Origin: Plantago major
Taxonomy: Eukaryota; Streptophyta; Magnoliopsida; Lamiales; Plantaginaceae
Reading direction: 5' to 3'
DNA length: 64,000 nucleotides
Assembly: GCA_026545765.1 (NCBI GenBank)
Contig: JAIFAC010000156.1
Span: 1 to 64,000, forward strand
The notes beneath the pieces are model-generated. The model saw nothing but the letters and a program-made list of their open reading frames with translations. It did no database searches and had not been told where the DNA came from. The position numbers and the translations under genes are program-made. Of the stretch, positions 12,481 to 25,110 are shown piece after piece (position 1 is the stretch's first letter; every line of letters begins with the position of its first letter).

Positions 12481-13684
12481 TCTGGAACTATCTCGAGGAT
12501 GGATCTCTTCCAGTGGATCCGAAAGAATCAAGGAGTGTGAAGTGCCGAGCTAATAGATACTTCATACTAGGGGAAGACTTATACAAGAGATCTTTTGCCG
12601 GAACTCACTTGAGATGCTTGAACCCGCAAGAGGCTAAAACTGTGCTGGAACAGATACACAACGGAAGCTGCGGTAGCCATTTCGGGGGGAGAACTCGTGC
12701 CCAGAAAATCATACGACAAGGATATTACTGGCCTAGCATCGACAAAGACTCCGCCAACCATGCTCGGAAGTGCCCTGATTGCCAGTACTATGCGAACGTT
12801 CCATATCGTCCGACGAGACCTATGATTCCGTCAATCATAGCGTGTCCTTTTGATCAATGGGGAATTGACATTGTCGGACCATTCCCAAGGGGTACCCAGC
12901 AGAAAAGTTCATGATTGTCGCGGTGGAGTACTTACATAAATGGGTGGAAGCGGAAGCCATTGCGACCATCACAGAGAGTAGAGTACGGACCTTCATCTGG
13001 AAGAACATCATTTGCCGTTTCGGCCTGCCAAGAGTTCTTGTCTCAGACAATGGCGCCCAATTTTCAGGCCATAGACTCAAGGAATGGTTGGAGTCCTTCA
13101 AAATCGAATAACGATTCACATCTCTGACATCCGCAGCAAATGGACAAGCTGAGTCCACCAACAAAACGATAGTCAAGATCTTGGAAAAGCGGTCGACTTC
13201 CCACTAAAGTCAAGGCGGACCAGACGGCGTGCTATGGGTTCATCGCACCACTGCACAGACAGCAACCAAAGAAACTCCATTTGCCCTGGTATATGGCTCA
13301 GAGGCAGTCATACCAGCTGAAATTGCTGTTGAAACTATGAGAGTCCAAGAGTTTGAAGAGTCCGCCAATCGCGAAGCACAAATATTCGACTTGGATATCT
13401 TGGAACAGAAAAGAACGGACGCGTTGTCTAATATCCATAGGTATCAAGCGACGGCGGCTCGAGCATACAACAAGAACGTCCGAGCGAAAATCCTGCAGGT
13501 CGGAGACCTAGCACTTCGCCGTGCGGACATTCTGACAAATGTTGGCAAACTCAAACCCAACTGGGAAGGTCCCTACAAGATTGTCGGAGCAAGAGCAAAT
13601 GGAAGTTATGAATTGGAAAATGAGCACGGGCACCCACTCAAGCGTACGTGGAATGCTAGAAACCTCCAGAAGTTTTACGCGTAG
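12481..13684 (+). pseudogene. Tat A integrase
   Basis: The HHCC zinc-binding region reads HNGSCGSHFGGRTRAQK, then YYWPSIDKDS and CPDCQ (about 12650-12790). The first catalytic aspartate lies in WGIDIVGPFPRG (about 12860) and the second in SDNGAQFSG (about 13045). The conserved glutamate is in the QAESTNKT-like stretch near 13150. The C-terminal part (13229-13684) shows NWEGPYKI and ends RNLQKFYA with a TAG stop. Frame breaks occur near 12905, 13110 and 13205. Integrase inserts the cDNA into the genome; this copy is broken. Confidence 0.88.
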
Positions 13685-15932
13685 TGATGTTTACTCGAAT
13701 CTCCGATCGTTTAGACATTTTTATCTCGTTATCTATTATACGGAACTCCGCCGCCTCTATATTTTGTTTACCCCTCCAATTATAGGCCATGAAGCCCGAA
13801 TGTTGTAATTGAATTTCTGGCAAATCAATACAACATCTACCTTTCAATTTGAAATTTTTTCAGTTTATGCCCTTGAGATTTAACAAAAGAAAGCAGGGGA
13901 CTTTTATTCATACAAAGCCAAACTTATACATAATCACGATAGTAACTTACGCCTCTCGGATCGTTATCCAGACTTAAGGACGCAATATGAAGAAATACAG
14001 GAAACATCTCTGGGGATACGTCATCTCCCTACACGCATCCTTCCTTCGCCGGGAAGGACTTCAACTCTTATCCAGCGGCCAGTTTGGTTTCCACGGAGAC
14101 ACGGAATTCCATCTACCTGCATATAGGAACATGGTTAAACATGGAGGAATCCATCAAGATGCCACCAACGCGTGACAACGCCAAATTCTCGTCCGGAAAC
14201 CATTGTAACAACAATAGATTTTCGCTTAATCTTTTATCGACTCAAACTCTCTTGGAATTAGGAAACCATTTCCAATTTAAGAAAGATTTGAGCCACTAAA
14301 GTCGGATTGGAAGAAAAGAGAAGAGATACAGCTTCGATGGTTTACAAGCCCAGGTCATGCAGACAAGAAGAAACGATTTTGGATCAACTCATTTGGGTTT
14401 GGCATTGGGGTCGTGCCTTTTTATAGGACACTTTAACCAATCACTGTACGCCACGCAAACAGCTTGACGTCAGAGTTGAAACAACTGTTCCCGTACGACA
14501 AGGATGGGTCAAGTTTGTGTTTGACTACATCCAAGCAAGCCCACTGATAGCGTCCGGCACCTGAATTTGTTAAACCGCCTTACAACAAAACGTGCATCAA
14601 CAAATTTGACAACAATACGAGTACGGGAAAGGTGGCGATCTTAAATGATGGAAAATAGTTCAATTCTATAAGAAAATTATCCAACATTTACATATGATAG
14701 GTACAATCTGAGAGCCAAGGAAAGTATATACTACTACGGGCATACCGCCTGATTCTTCACCATTTTCCGAAGTTGAGCCTCGATTCCGAGCCACCATCAT
14801 GGCCTAGCGAGCTTGTCAGATCCGGATCCTCCTCAAGGATCAACTTCAAACCCGCCCTCTCTTCATTAGCTAATCTCCTAGCTATCCTCGACATAAAGGA
14901 GGATCACCTTCAAAATCAAGGATGATTGGGTCTTTCATGTACCAATACCAGGTAAAGTGGCGGATGCATATTCCCGCAAGCACAGTTCACCCAATGACTA
15001 AATTCTTCACCATCAGATCCCGACATTCTGAAGAACACTAACTTCCGCGGAAGAATAGAGTGGATAAAACAAAGGAGAGTGGGGAAAGGTACAACAGTGA
15101 AAAAGGAAGAATTACCACACCCTTATTTATAGTTGCGACGAGTTCTTAAGATCACGCCATTTGTCAATCATCCGATGACCTAAGATGAAAAGACGCAATC
15201 ATAATGACTATTTCATCGTTCACCTTCCTCCTTCTAGAAGAATTACGCATTCCAAGGAGCGCACAGTCCGAGGATCGCAAAGATGCGGGTGTAATTTTTA
15301 CGACATATACCAGCTACAGCGATCCGAGCTCTTAAGAGATGTCATTTAAGAGTAACTCAGCATATGAATGACAGATAATACGGAAATAAGGAAGCCAAGT
15401 AATCATTCTAAGCATGGAGGATTCATTCCTGATTAAAATAAGAATTCAGATAGAGTACATAACAATATTTTGTCACCATTAAACACACCAGTTCAGAAGA
15501 TACATAATTTCAACGGGGCATACCCTGGACTTCTCACTCAGGCCCGACTTGGCTTGACCACTTCATCACAAGGATCGATAAGGATCATTGGAGACGACTT
15601 CAGCTGCAAGGGACTCAGCGTGATTGAACAAGTTGAAATCAGCAGGGAGGTCAAGAACACGGGCAGGCAGGCAAAACCACTTCTTTAGGAAAGCCCGGTA
15701 ATCATTGAAGCGTACAAAGCAAACCTTCAAGAGGGCATCCGGGATCCACCTCGGGAGGAAGGGCCCGCCGCTTTGAATTTTGATTCACCTTCCTATGACC
15801 GCCTGAAACTCATACGCTGCCAACTGCTCATCCGTGACACCGCCGACAGCACCTCCACACCATTAGCATCCGCAGGGATTAACCCTCCGCCTTCCAAATA
15901 AAGTCCGTGGAAGAAGCCTCGATCGCAATGCC
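13685..15932. other. Tat A 3' internal region without clear coding content
   Basis: This is the stretch between the pol stop and the antisense gene. Short reading frames occur on both strands but none matches a family I recognise. Tat elements usually have long untranslated DNA here. The 15450-15932 part could hold the decayed 3' end or untranslated tail of the antisense gene. Confidence 0.6.
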
Positions 15933-16283
15933 TTATCGCGACATGAACCCGTCCAGGCGGGAGGCATCCGACCTGTCCGCCATCAAGAACTTGAAAGAGT
16001 CAGACCTCAGAAAGTCACGGCCAGCGTAAAGACGAGCATATTGGAGGCCTCCGACGAGCATATCCATGGAATCCAGGAAAGCCTTCATAGCCTTCTCGAC
16101 AAATCTCTCCTGCCAGTCGAGATCCGCCTTGATCCTTTCCCAGCTGGTTTTCAACTTATGGAACTTCACTTCTTCCTCTTTCAGCTGCATCTCCAGCTGC
16201 TTTGCCTTTTCTGCCTCATCCGTGGATGTGGCCACAACCTTGTGCAAATCCTCCTCAATAGTAGCGCGCTCGCCGGCCTTCCA
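15933..16283 (-). pseudogene. Tat A antisense gene, exon 3 (coiled coil)
   Basis: The exon starts at 16283, after an acceptor reading CATGCAG on the reverse strand, and stays open for 116 codons to a stop at 15933. The protein is a charged helix: WKAGERATIEEDLHKV, then DEAEKAKQLEMQLKEEEVKF, consistent with a coiled coil. The intron before it (16392-16284, 109 bp) has a GTAAGT donor, and its phase joins exon 2 to exon 3 without loss of frame. Plant Tat-associated antisense proteins commonly have an N-terminal conserved domain followed by coiled coil, as here. Confidence 0.7.
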
Positions 16284-16392
16284 CTGCATGTAGCTAATGA
16301 AACACCCAAGCTGGGAAGATATCCGCGAGGATACAAGTTATATTTATATCACACTAAGCATAAACCAAAAAGATCCGAGACTGATTACTTAC

Positions 16393-16748
16393 CCGCTGGT
16401 ATAGCCCATCCAGCCCTCCGACCCACTCCACTTCCGGGAGTCCGCAAGCGTGCTCATACTCCTTGTCCAAAGTAGCTTGGTCCATAGGAAGGACAGCGGA
16501 CAACTGCTGTCTCTACGCGGCAGCAGGAGCCTCCGAGGTTGTTGCCCTCTTGCGCCCCGAGGCAATAGCATCCCGTATGAACACGTCCCGTGGCGGGGCT
16601 TGAGCAGCGGAAGCTTGAGGCCTAGAAGCAGTGGTGCCCGAGTAGCAGGGCTTTGCCTTGTCTGCATCGCCAGGCCCGAGAGTCTTCCCCGCCTTGTTCC
16701 GCTTTTCTTCCTCCGCAGAAACACGGCATTCTTCGATCCGCATCGCAC
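16393..16748 (-). pseudogene. Tat A antisense gene, exon 2
   Basis: The exon begins at 16748 after the acceptor CTTACAG. Joined to the exon 1 donor at 31862/31861 it keeps frame through RIEECRVSAEEEKRNKAG and on to EWVGGLDGLYQR at 16393. One in-frame stop (TAG, 16515-16513) interrupts it. The composition is charged and proline/alanine rich, probably disordered. I infer the splice model from consensus sites and phase; no transcript evidence was available. Confidence 0.6.
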
Positions 16749-16909
16749 CTGTAAGTGTTGATGATCCTGGTCCTCTGACCAGCGGCGACCTCTAAGGCTT
16801 GCTGCTCCCTCTGCAACCTCTTCTTTTCTCAGAGTGTAGACATAATGTAGTCGAACCAAGAGTCGCATAACAATAAACAAAGAAGCGCCGATACAACTAT
16901 GCAAACAAA

Positions 16910-16914
16910 TAATC
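16910..16914. repeat. Target-site duplication of copia B, left copy (TAATC)
   Basis: TAATC at 16910-16914 is repeated at 31775-31779, directly outside the two copia B LTRs. Five base pairs is the usual copia target duplication. The LTR termini next to it are slightly eroded (5' start reads ATAGGAATATC, 3' end lacks the last bases), so the boundary may be off by one to three bases. Confidence 0.7.
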
Positions 16915-18337
16915 ATAGGAATATCTCATAGTATTTTGATCATTCATCACATGTTCTTATCTTAGCCGTAAAGGTGATTAAGTACTCGTTCACTTGAACA
17001 TTGTAAAAGAGGAAATCATCGAGTATGATTAGTCTAGTAAATCTTGTATTAGGATTATAGGTCTCTGAGTGTAATTTTTATTTTAAGAAGACCATGAAGA
17101 TCAATCCTAGCAATGGAGCTTATCTGAAGATTAGAAGACTGAAGATTGCACAAGATTTATGAAGACATCAAGGTTTAGTCTAACTCAGAAAGACAACGTC
17201 CTTAATCCTCGAATAAGTGTATTTACTTACATTTGAAATCAGGTTATGGACATATGACATCATGAGTAAGGAGCATGCAAGCCATCAGAAAGGCTCATGT
17301 ATCCGTTGACACTAAAGGACAATGAACAGTACTATGCATTAAATGCATCGCGTAATTGCTACGTAAAGCAAGTCCTCTCTGAAAAATGAGATAGTGACTT
17401 CTGAGTACATAGTTCAAGATATAAACGGATATAATTTGATAGAGAGCACAACGGATATAATTCAAATGCCTCTCAAATTTATCTATATATATCACACACT
17501 TAGATGCTGAGAAATACACCTTAGAACGCGCTATCTTGCAAACTTACCATCAAGCAAAGTATTCTCTCAAGCACTCTACTACCCTTTCTGAAAGCTTTCT
17601 GATTGCTTAAAGAATCACTAGTAGTTCTAAGTTGTCCTGAACCTCAACAAGAGATTGTTATTCGTGAAAGAGTTGAACTATCGACACCCTTTCAAGCTCA
17701 TTCTCCGTAATCGGACATCAATTAATTGGGTCAGTAAAGAGCAGACGGCCATCCACTGAACAAGTGTATTAAGTAGTCTTGTTCTATCAAGCTCTCTGAA
17801 AACATAACTGAAAAATTATACGAGAAGCCTCTCTGACAAAAACTATATAACCAAACACCAACAAGGTGTGGAGTAGAGGAAGTACTTGATTTGGGAAATA
17901 AGGGAATAACTCCAAGGTTATCTGAGTAGAGGAAGTACTTAGCTCTTGGAGTTGGGGAATAACTCAGGGGGAACATTTGGTTGGGAACCATTTGTTTAAG
18001 AATCTTAGAATAGGATTATTGTAAGGTGAACTCAATTATCTGTTCTAGTGAATTCTAGGTCTCAGAAAGATCGAAGTGGATTAGTTGGAGGATTACGCCA
18101 CCTCCAGATACCTCTATACTTGCTGTGTCATTTACCTTTCTGTATTTACATTTCAAAGAAAGCACACACACACATACTTATTGTTTCTACACTTATCTAT
18201 CTTAAAGTCTTCCAAGGCCTCGATCTAAGTATCGAAACCCTGTGTTTCTGAGAAATTTTGTTTATCGACAAAAGTTTTAAAAGACTATTCACCCCCCCCC
18301 CCCCTAGTATTTTACTTTGCTGTTATCTGGACCAACA
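16915..18337 (+). repeat. Copia B 5' LTR
   Basis: It begins next to the TAATC duplication, has a TATA-type run (TCTATATATAT near 17482), two copies of the 50-bp repeat near 17885-17960, and ends ACCAACA just before the primer-binding site. A run of twelve or more C residues (about 18291-18304) near the end replaces the shorter CCCCC of the 3' LTR. Confidence 0.92.
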
Positions 18338-18339
18338 AG

Positions 18340-18351
18340 TGGTATCAGAGC
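18340..18351 (+). promoter_or_regulatory. Copia B primer-binding site
   Basis: TGGTATCAGAGC is complementary to the 3' end of initiator methionine tRNA, the usual copia primer. It lies two bases after the LTR. Confidence 0.95.
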
Positions 18352-18399
18352 AGGAGGTTCACAAGCCTTCAGATCAACCTAGATCCCCAAATAGGGAAG

Positions 18400-20870
18400 G
18401 AACTTTGTCCCTTTCGAGGATCAGATAATTCGTGTGTTAAGTGTGCGTATGTCTCGAGTGATGCACCCATTCGATGCCGTAAAACTACGAAATGGAAGAA
18501 CAACATGATGCTCCATCCGGAGGCCATTAGCGATTTAGATGATCCATGTCATCAATGAAGGGCCTATCAAAATCAGACAACTGAGAGAAGTTACTGAGGT
18601 GTCTGATGGAAGAAAAGCCTCAGATAAGGTAGATGGAAGTGAGGATGCGACTGCTAGGGATAGTGGTCGTATTGCTCATGGAAGCATTGTGTATGAAGAC
18701 AAGCTAAGAGAGCTCGACATCCAAGATGCCAAGATACATAGATTCGATGGTCAAGCTCGTAATATAATTATCGATCGACACTGAGCACATACAAGGTAAA
18801 TCAGGTGCTAAACGCGAAAAGTTGCGGCAACCGATTGAAGAAATCAGTGCGAATCGAGAAAACCAAGGAAAACAAGTTCGAAGTTCTTAAATTGAAATTT
18901 CAAAATTTCAAACAAGGTCCCACAAACTCGAAGAACTTGATTTCGTGTTTACCACTCTAATGAGTGATATGGCGCACTTGGTGAAAGCAATAGATACTCA
19001 ATGTAAAAGATTAAGACAATTGTCAAGTCTTAATCACAATCGAACACACGAAATTCTTCTATTTTAACCAAGGGATGCCATGTATTACTCCAGTAGAACT
19101 CTTCTCTCATCTTGCTACTCAGAGAGAACAAACAGCTGAAAAGTTGCAAAGTGTTGCTCTAGTTTCTCAAGGTACTTCTGAAAAGAAGGATACCAAAGAT
19201 GCATCTCGAGAAAATGCTCTTCAAAGAAGACACATGAAGAAATTTGTGAGTCAAGAGATTGAGAGAAGAAAAGCTAAAGAAAAGTCAAAAAGCATCTGCC
19301 CAAACTATCATCAAGACAAGAACATACAAATGAACAACTCTCCTAACACCCCATTCGAAGGTGTTAGTCAAACCGCATAAATAGGAAATGATATATGCTT
19401 CTATTGTCAAAAGCCCGGTCACTTCAAGAGAGACTGCCCATTTAAATAAGTTCAAGACAGAGACAAAAGGATGTAAGAAATTTCAAAAGAAATCAAAGGG
19501 CCTTATCGATCAAGAAAGGAAAAGATTCAAATTCAACTTGATGCTCTAGACATTGAGACAGGTTCTAAAGATGAAGATTCAGATGACTCAAACCTACCAT
19601 CACCAGAATTGTGTGGAATCACCCACGATGTAATCGACTTCGGCCTTAAGAAGAAAGAAATGTGTGGAGTTGCTGAGATCACTGGTCCAGACATCTCCAC
19701 CATTGAAATATGTCTTATGGCTGATGAGGTAACTAATAATTCACAATTTCGTATTATGAAAGCGATGATGGAATTGAGGATATGGAATTAGTCAAAAGTG
19801 AATCGATCGTTATGAGAAAGAATTTCGAATCACAATCTAAAACCGTAATTTAGAGGAAAGTAAAGAAACTCTTGAGAAAGAAGTTTCGAGCTAATCGTAG
19901 TATCGAGAGCAAGAACGCTAAAATAGCCTTTCTGAAAGATCAGATATCTGAGAATGAAAATTCTCACAAACTAGCCTTAGAAAAAATGAATAATAAAATG
20001 ATGAAGCTACTTTATGAGAATGAAGAACTTAGAAAGAAAGAGCTATCTTTCCAATCTTATGCAAAGGCTAGTGACACTCTCACCAAGGTTCAATCCTATC
20101 CGTGAGACCCTCCGAGAAAGGTGGACTTGATGAACAATCAAGTAATTCATCTCCTCTAAAGAATAAGGATGAAAGGTCGACCTTGTAAAAAGTCAACAAA
20201 ATGGTTCTTCAATCACCTATAGCATTGGTCGAAGCTAAGGTAGTTGACAAAGGAAAAGGAGTAGCAACCCAGCCTTTGAAAGAACAACGAGTTCACAAGA
20301 AACATGTGGATAAGGTTTTTGAAAAGAAACGCAACCCTCAGATATGCAACCATCTACATTGCTACATTACTAGGAAGGGAAAAATTTCTGGAATAGGCAA
20401 ATTCTCTACTATACAATTATATGAAAATAAAGATGGATCATAAACTAGTAAGGCTTCGAGGAACGATTCGTAAAGCCAAAGGTGTTAGAAATGGCATCTA
20501 TCGTATATTGGAAAAGTCCTTCCGCAACAATATAAGGAAGGACAAGAACAATGGCGCATATGATATTGCTCGCAGAATAGACGTATGGAAAAATTTTCAA
20601 GCCATCGAAAACCGAATGCCGTGGCTAGAAGGAACTTGGGCGTAAAAGCTAAGCTTGTCAAAAGAAATCCTAAACCTGTGATCCGTAAAGCACCAAGGGG
20701 AACATCTAGAAACACCCCAAAAGGAAAATTGAGATCAAATTATCGATTTCATCAGATCTCCTTCGATCAAGCTAGATGAAACAAACTCCCAAGAAATTCA
20801 CTAAAATGTGGATTCCTACCGAAGAATGTTTAATCTAAGTGGTTCGATCTCAAGCAAGAACCTAACTCGC
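18400..20870 (+). pseudogene. Copia B gag with zinc knuckle and long coiled-coil tail
   Basis: The CX2CX4HX4C zinc knuckle (CFYCQKPGHFKRDC) is intact at 19396-19437. Before it, 19075-19380 gives a lysine-rich helix (VSQEIERRKAKEKSK). After it, the tail includes MADEV near 19710 and a coiled coil at 19872-20105 (LLYENEELRKKELSFQSYAK), then a lysine-rich stretch to about 20800. Such a long Gag extension is typical of Sireviruses. Numerous frame breaks separate these pieces. Gag would assemble the virus-like particle. Confidence 0.8.
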
Positions 20871-20879
20871 TTCCTATTT

Positions 20880-22400
20880 TGTGCGTAACGCTTCGACTAA
20901 GGCTCAATGGCTATTTGATAGTGGATGCGAAAGCACATGACAAGAGACAAAGCAAATCGTTAACTACAAAGCTTGCAACAATGGACCGTATATCGATTTG
21001 GAGGAGAATTAAATCCTCTCGATATGGCAACGCCAAATTGGGATCACTAACAATCACCGACGATTACATGTTAAGGGTTTGAAATACAATCTATTTAGCA
21101 TGAGCCAGCTTTGCATACAAAGGCTTCACGGTTAAATTCAAAGCAAAATATCAGAACTTATCGACAATGAGTCAAAGGCATACCTTGGTTGCTCGGCGGA
21201 AAGGTAGTCTTTATGTTGCCGATTGGGCATCCGCCACAATCAAGAATGTCTCGTGGTGAGTCAATCGTCACATGTAAGAGCACCGTTATGGCACAAAAGA
21301 ATGAGTCATTTGAATTTCAAAACTCAACAAACTTGCAAAGAAAGAGTTAGTGGTCGCCTTCCCAAAACGCTCTTCGTAAAGGATGGTATGTGTTATGCCC
21401 GATGGGAAACAATCCAAGATCTCTTTCAAGTCCAAAACCGTACACTCTAAGTGTTAGACCATCGCAATCGCTACATATGAATCTTTTGAATCATCGTAAT
21501 TAGTTATGCAGAAAGAAGTATGGTCCGTTGTTGTAGATGACTTCAAGATTCACTTGGGTTGTCTTCAAGCACAAATCGATGCCGTGATAGAGATACCAAA
21601 CTTGTCAATAAGCTTGAAGTCATGAAAATGACAAAGCATCTGCAATCGTATCGCACTATGGTAATCGAGTTTGTCAACCAAGACATAAAGGAGTTTTGTA
21701 CCTGCAAAGGTATACAACACCAACTTTCCTCTGTAAGAACACCTCAACAAAATGGAGTTGCAGAAAGGAAAAATAGAACCCTTAAAGAAGCAGCAAGGAC
21801 AATGCTATGACATCAAATATGTGAAGTTTATCGGGTTCAAGTCAGAACACAAAGATGCTATACTCGTAATGTATGTTTGATAAACAAACACCATGACAAG
21901 ACTCCTTATGAACTCTTGGTTGGTAGACCCCCTAATATCAAACATCTGAAAGTATTTGGGTGTAGATGTTTTGTTCTTAACAATGGAAAAGATTATCTAA
22001 GGACATTTCAACCAAAAGCAGATGAAGGTGTATTTCTTGGTTATTCATTGAATAGCAAAGCATACAGAGTCTATAACAAAAGAACAAAGAAGATTGAAGA
22101 ATCAATTCATGTTGTATTCTATGAAGGAAACAATAAAACGCCTCTTGCTGATGAACTATCAGAAAGGTTCAAGGAACTAATGTCGAGGGACTCTGAAGAA
22201 GAACCCTCAGAAAGGAAAAACATCATTATGGAAAGAGAGGATGACTCTGACGAAGAAAAGCATGAAATGCCTAGTAACAACCAGATGATTCTCAGACATT
22301 ATGAAGAATTTCCTATGAGAGTTCGTAAATGGAAATCAAGATGTTCATCGAAGCTAACTCGAAATGACCTCTCTAATGTGCATGTCCCGTAAAGCTCCTA
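20880..22400 (+). pseudogene. Copia B protease and integrase
   Basis: Protease is marked by WLFDSGCEST at 20907-20937, with a TGA stop directly after. LWHKRMSHLNFKT (21283 on) is the GAG-pre-integrase segment. The integrase core survives at 21559-21810 with EFVNQDIKEFC, then TPQQNGVAERKNRTLKEAARTM, which includes the catalytic glutamate. The C-terminal integrase (21877-22392) is open and reads HDKTPYELLVGRPPNIKHLK, KVFGCRCFV and GVFLGYS. Stops and frame changes separate the parts. Confidence 0.88.
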
Positions 22401-22409
22401 CATCAACAA

Positions 22410-23567
22410 GTGTCGTACATTAACCGCCTTCGAGGTGCAAATGTCTCGACATCAAAAGTATCAAGTCATAATCATAGTGATTCACATTCAGATCACATAG
22501 ATACTGGCCCTACTAGCACTAAACCCATGATGAAATGGATCAAGGATTATCCTGCAAAAGATGTAATTGTACCAATTAATCAAGGTGTTAGGACTAGGAG
22601 AGCAATAGCTGAAAATGCTAATTCTCTCTTTGGATGTTTCATCTCAAACATTGAACCTAAAACTATAGAGGAAGCATTAGGAGACCAAGAATGGATCTCT
22701 GCAATGCAAGAAGAGTTGGATCAGTTTGAGAGGAACAAAGTCTGGAAACTAGTTCCATTTGTAGAAGGAATATCTGTGATTGGAACTAAGTGGGTTTTCA
22801 GAAACAAGATGAATGAATCTTGTGAAATAACCAGTAACAAAGCAAGGTTGGTCGCAAGGATTCACCTGCATCAAGGCTTAGACTTTGATGAGTCATATGC
22901 ACCAGTTGCAAGACTGGATGCAATAAGACTCTTTCTGGCCTTTGCAGCTCATAAAGACTTTAAAGTTTATCAGATGGATGTCAAAAGTGCATTCTTGAAT
23001 GGTTAACTTGCTGAGGAAGTTTATGTTGAGCAACCACCTGGCTTTGAAGTTTCCTTAGAAAGTAGAATGGTCTATAAGCTACAAAAAGCTCTATATGGAC
23101 TGAAACAGGCTCCAAGAGCATGGTATGACACTTTGGCCAAATACCTTCTGGAAAGTGGTTTGAAGAAAGGTGAAGTTGATAAAACTTTATTTACTTTAAA
23201 TCATGATGGGAAACTACTCTTAGTTCAAGTATATGTTGATGACATTATATTTGGATTTAAGGACAGGCAACTTTGTGATGACTTTGCAAATCTCATGAAA
23301 AGTAAGTTTGAGATGAGCATGATGGGAGAATTGAACTATTTCCTAGGATTGCAAGTCAAGCAACTCAATGATGGAATATTCATTAGTCAGACAAAGTATG
23401 CAAACGACATGCTCACAAAATTCAATCTCAAGCCTTCTGAAAAGAATGCTAAGATACCTATGAGCATAGGAACCAAGATGACATATACTGAATCAGATAA
23501 GAGTGTTGATGAGCACAAGTATAGGAAGTTGATAGGTTCACTACTCTACCTTACTACAAGGCACTGA
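22410..23567 (+). pseudogene. Copia B reverse transcriptase
   Basis: The copia reverse transcriptase is almost complete: [18 protein letters not shown], then [32 protein letters not shown] and VQVYVDDIIFG. The single break inside it is a TAA at 23004-23006 directly after FLNG, where copia A has a GAA, i.e. a one-base G to T change. The frame otherwise stays open to 23567. Confidence 0.92.
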
Positions 23568-23585
23568 TATTCAATATGCAAGTGT

Positions 23586-24166
23586 GTGCTAGATTTCAAA
23601 AAATCCAATGCAATCACACTACAACATTGCTATGAAAATATTAAGGTATGTAAAAGGTACAGAGATATAGGTTTGTGGTATCCAAAAGAAAGTGAATTGA
23701 GTTTCGGGTTACTCGATGCTAATTATGTCGGATCAATGCTTGATAGGAAAAGTACCTCGAACTTGTCGCTTAGGAACTAGACTTATCTCATGGTTTAGTA
23801 AGAAGCAAAACTCAATTGCAACTTCTACCACGTAGGCTGAATATATTGTCAAGTTGTTGTGCAACACAAATTTTGTGGATTCAACAACAACTCAGAGATT
23901 ATGGACTCATTGAACAGAAAACTCCCATTTTCTGTGATAACACAAGTGCTATTGCAATCACACAGAACCCAAAGTTCCATGCCAGAACAAAGCACAATGA
24001 TGTTAGACACCACTTCATCAGAGACCATGTTGAAAAAGGAAATATAGAGATACTCAAGATTGGTACAGAAGACCAACTTGCAGATATCTTCACCAAGCCA
24101 CTTCAAGAAAGCCGATTCTTGACCCTAAGATATAATCTTGGATTAATGGAGTTGCATAAGGACTGA
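23586..24166 (+). pseudogene. Copia B RNase H and pol end
   Basis: LDRKSTS, NTSAIAITQNPKFHARTKH and GTEDQLADIFTKPLQESRF identify the copia RNase H and C-terminus. The frame ends at a TGA at 24164-24166. Between 23567 and 23816 several small deletions shift frame, including positions where CTG or CAG are expected (TCGAACTTGTCGCTTAGG at about 23756-23773). Confidence 0.9.
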
Positions 24167-24882
24167 AAAATGTCCTGAATCTCTAAAGTCAAAATTAGTA
24201 AGGGAGAAAAGAAGTAGGCCTCTGAGAACACATTCTCAGAAAGCCAAGTTGATAAGAAGTGATGCAAAGGTTTCTGAGTAACAACACTTAGAAAGGCAAA
24301 ACATTTCTGGAACGGGTATCCAGAAAGGCAAAGGTTGGTACACATTCAGTAAGTAAATAAGACTAGAACTTACTTACAGAAAGTGGGTCAATTACATTCA
24401 AACAACTAAAGCTTCTGACACTTGAACTCAGAAAGCTATTTAGTCATAAAGAGAAAAGACACACTAAGCCCGAAAAGTATAAGTTCTGAAAGTCAAACAT
24501 GTCCAAACGTCTTGTATTTTTACCATTTCCATGATAAACAATATATATAGATAAGGACTTGACACTCAGAATGATAAGATCAAACGATCAAAGTGTTCTC
24601 ACTCTTTACTCAGTGACACAATGAATGTAGCATATTAAAATTCCATCAAGTTGGCACAATACCATTTGTTGATTACAAGATATTCAATATAAGCCCTTGA
24701 TGAATAAATGTTAGATCTCAATGGTTGAGATTAAAACAAAGCAAGTAATGTCTGTTGAAAAGTGCAGACATGACCCACTACGCATTTAATGAAGTACAAA
24801 GGACGTACCATGCCTATGCAGATATAAAGACACACATTCATATTCAGATGTATGTATGTTGTTTCTCTATACATTTTGTCTG

Positions 24883-24925
<43 letters not shown>

Positions 24926-25110
24926 AATTGAGTAAAAGACAAACACTCTTACCAATTCCGAAATTTCAAACTTGCATCAAATTGGCAAAATCTCTCAAGA
25001 TTTCTGCAAACTCAACTTTTTATGCTTAGTCTTCTGAAAAGATAGACTAATCCCAATTACTTGTACAAAATCCTTCTGCAAAACCACTTATTCAAAACTT
25101 TATATAAAGA
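24167..25110 (+). other. Copia B spacer between pol and the env-like region
   Basis: No coding sequence is recognisable here. The stretch is rich in CTCAGAAAG and its reverse TTTCTGAG-like motif, which also recurs in the LTRs. It contains an (AT)n microsatellite. The last bases before 25111 (CTTTATATAAAGAG) are shared with copia A upstream of its own post-pol ORF. Confidence 0.7.
24883..24922. repeat. (AT)n microsatellite
   Basis: Uninterrupted alternating A and T, about 20 units, in the spacer after pol. Confidence 0.95.

Noticed and set aside
16041..16761. Forward-strand open frames opposite the Tat antisense exons
   Set aside because: They are shadows of the reverse-strand exons; composition, splice sites and coiled-coil pattern support the reverse strand.
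18340..18351. tRNA-like sequence
   Set aside because: It is only the 12-base complement of the methionine tRNA end, i.e. a retrotransposon primer-binding site; no cloverleaf surrounds it.
24883..24922. Replication origin or matrix attachment site at the (AT)n run
   Set aside because: A plain dinucleotide microsatellite; nothing else supports such a role.
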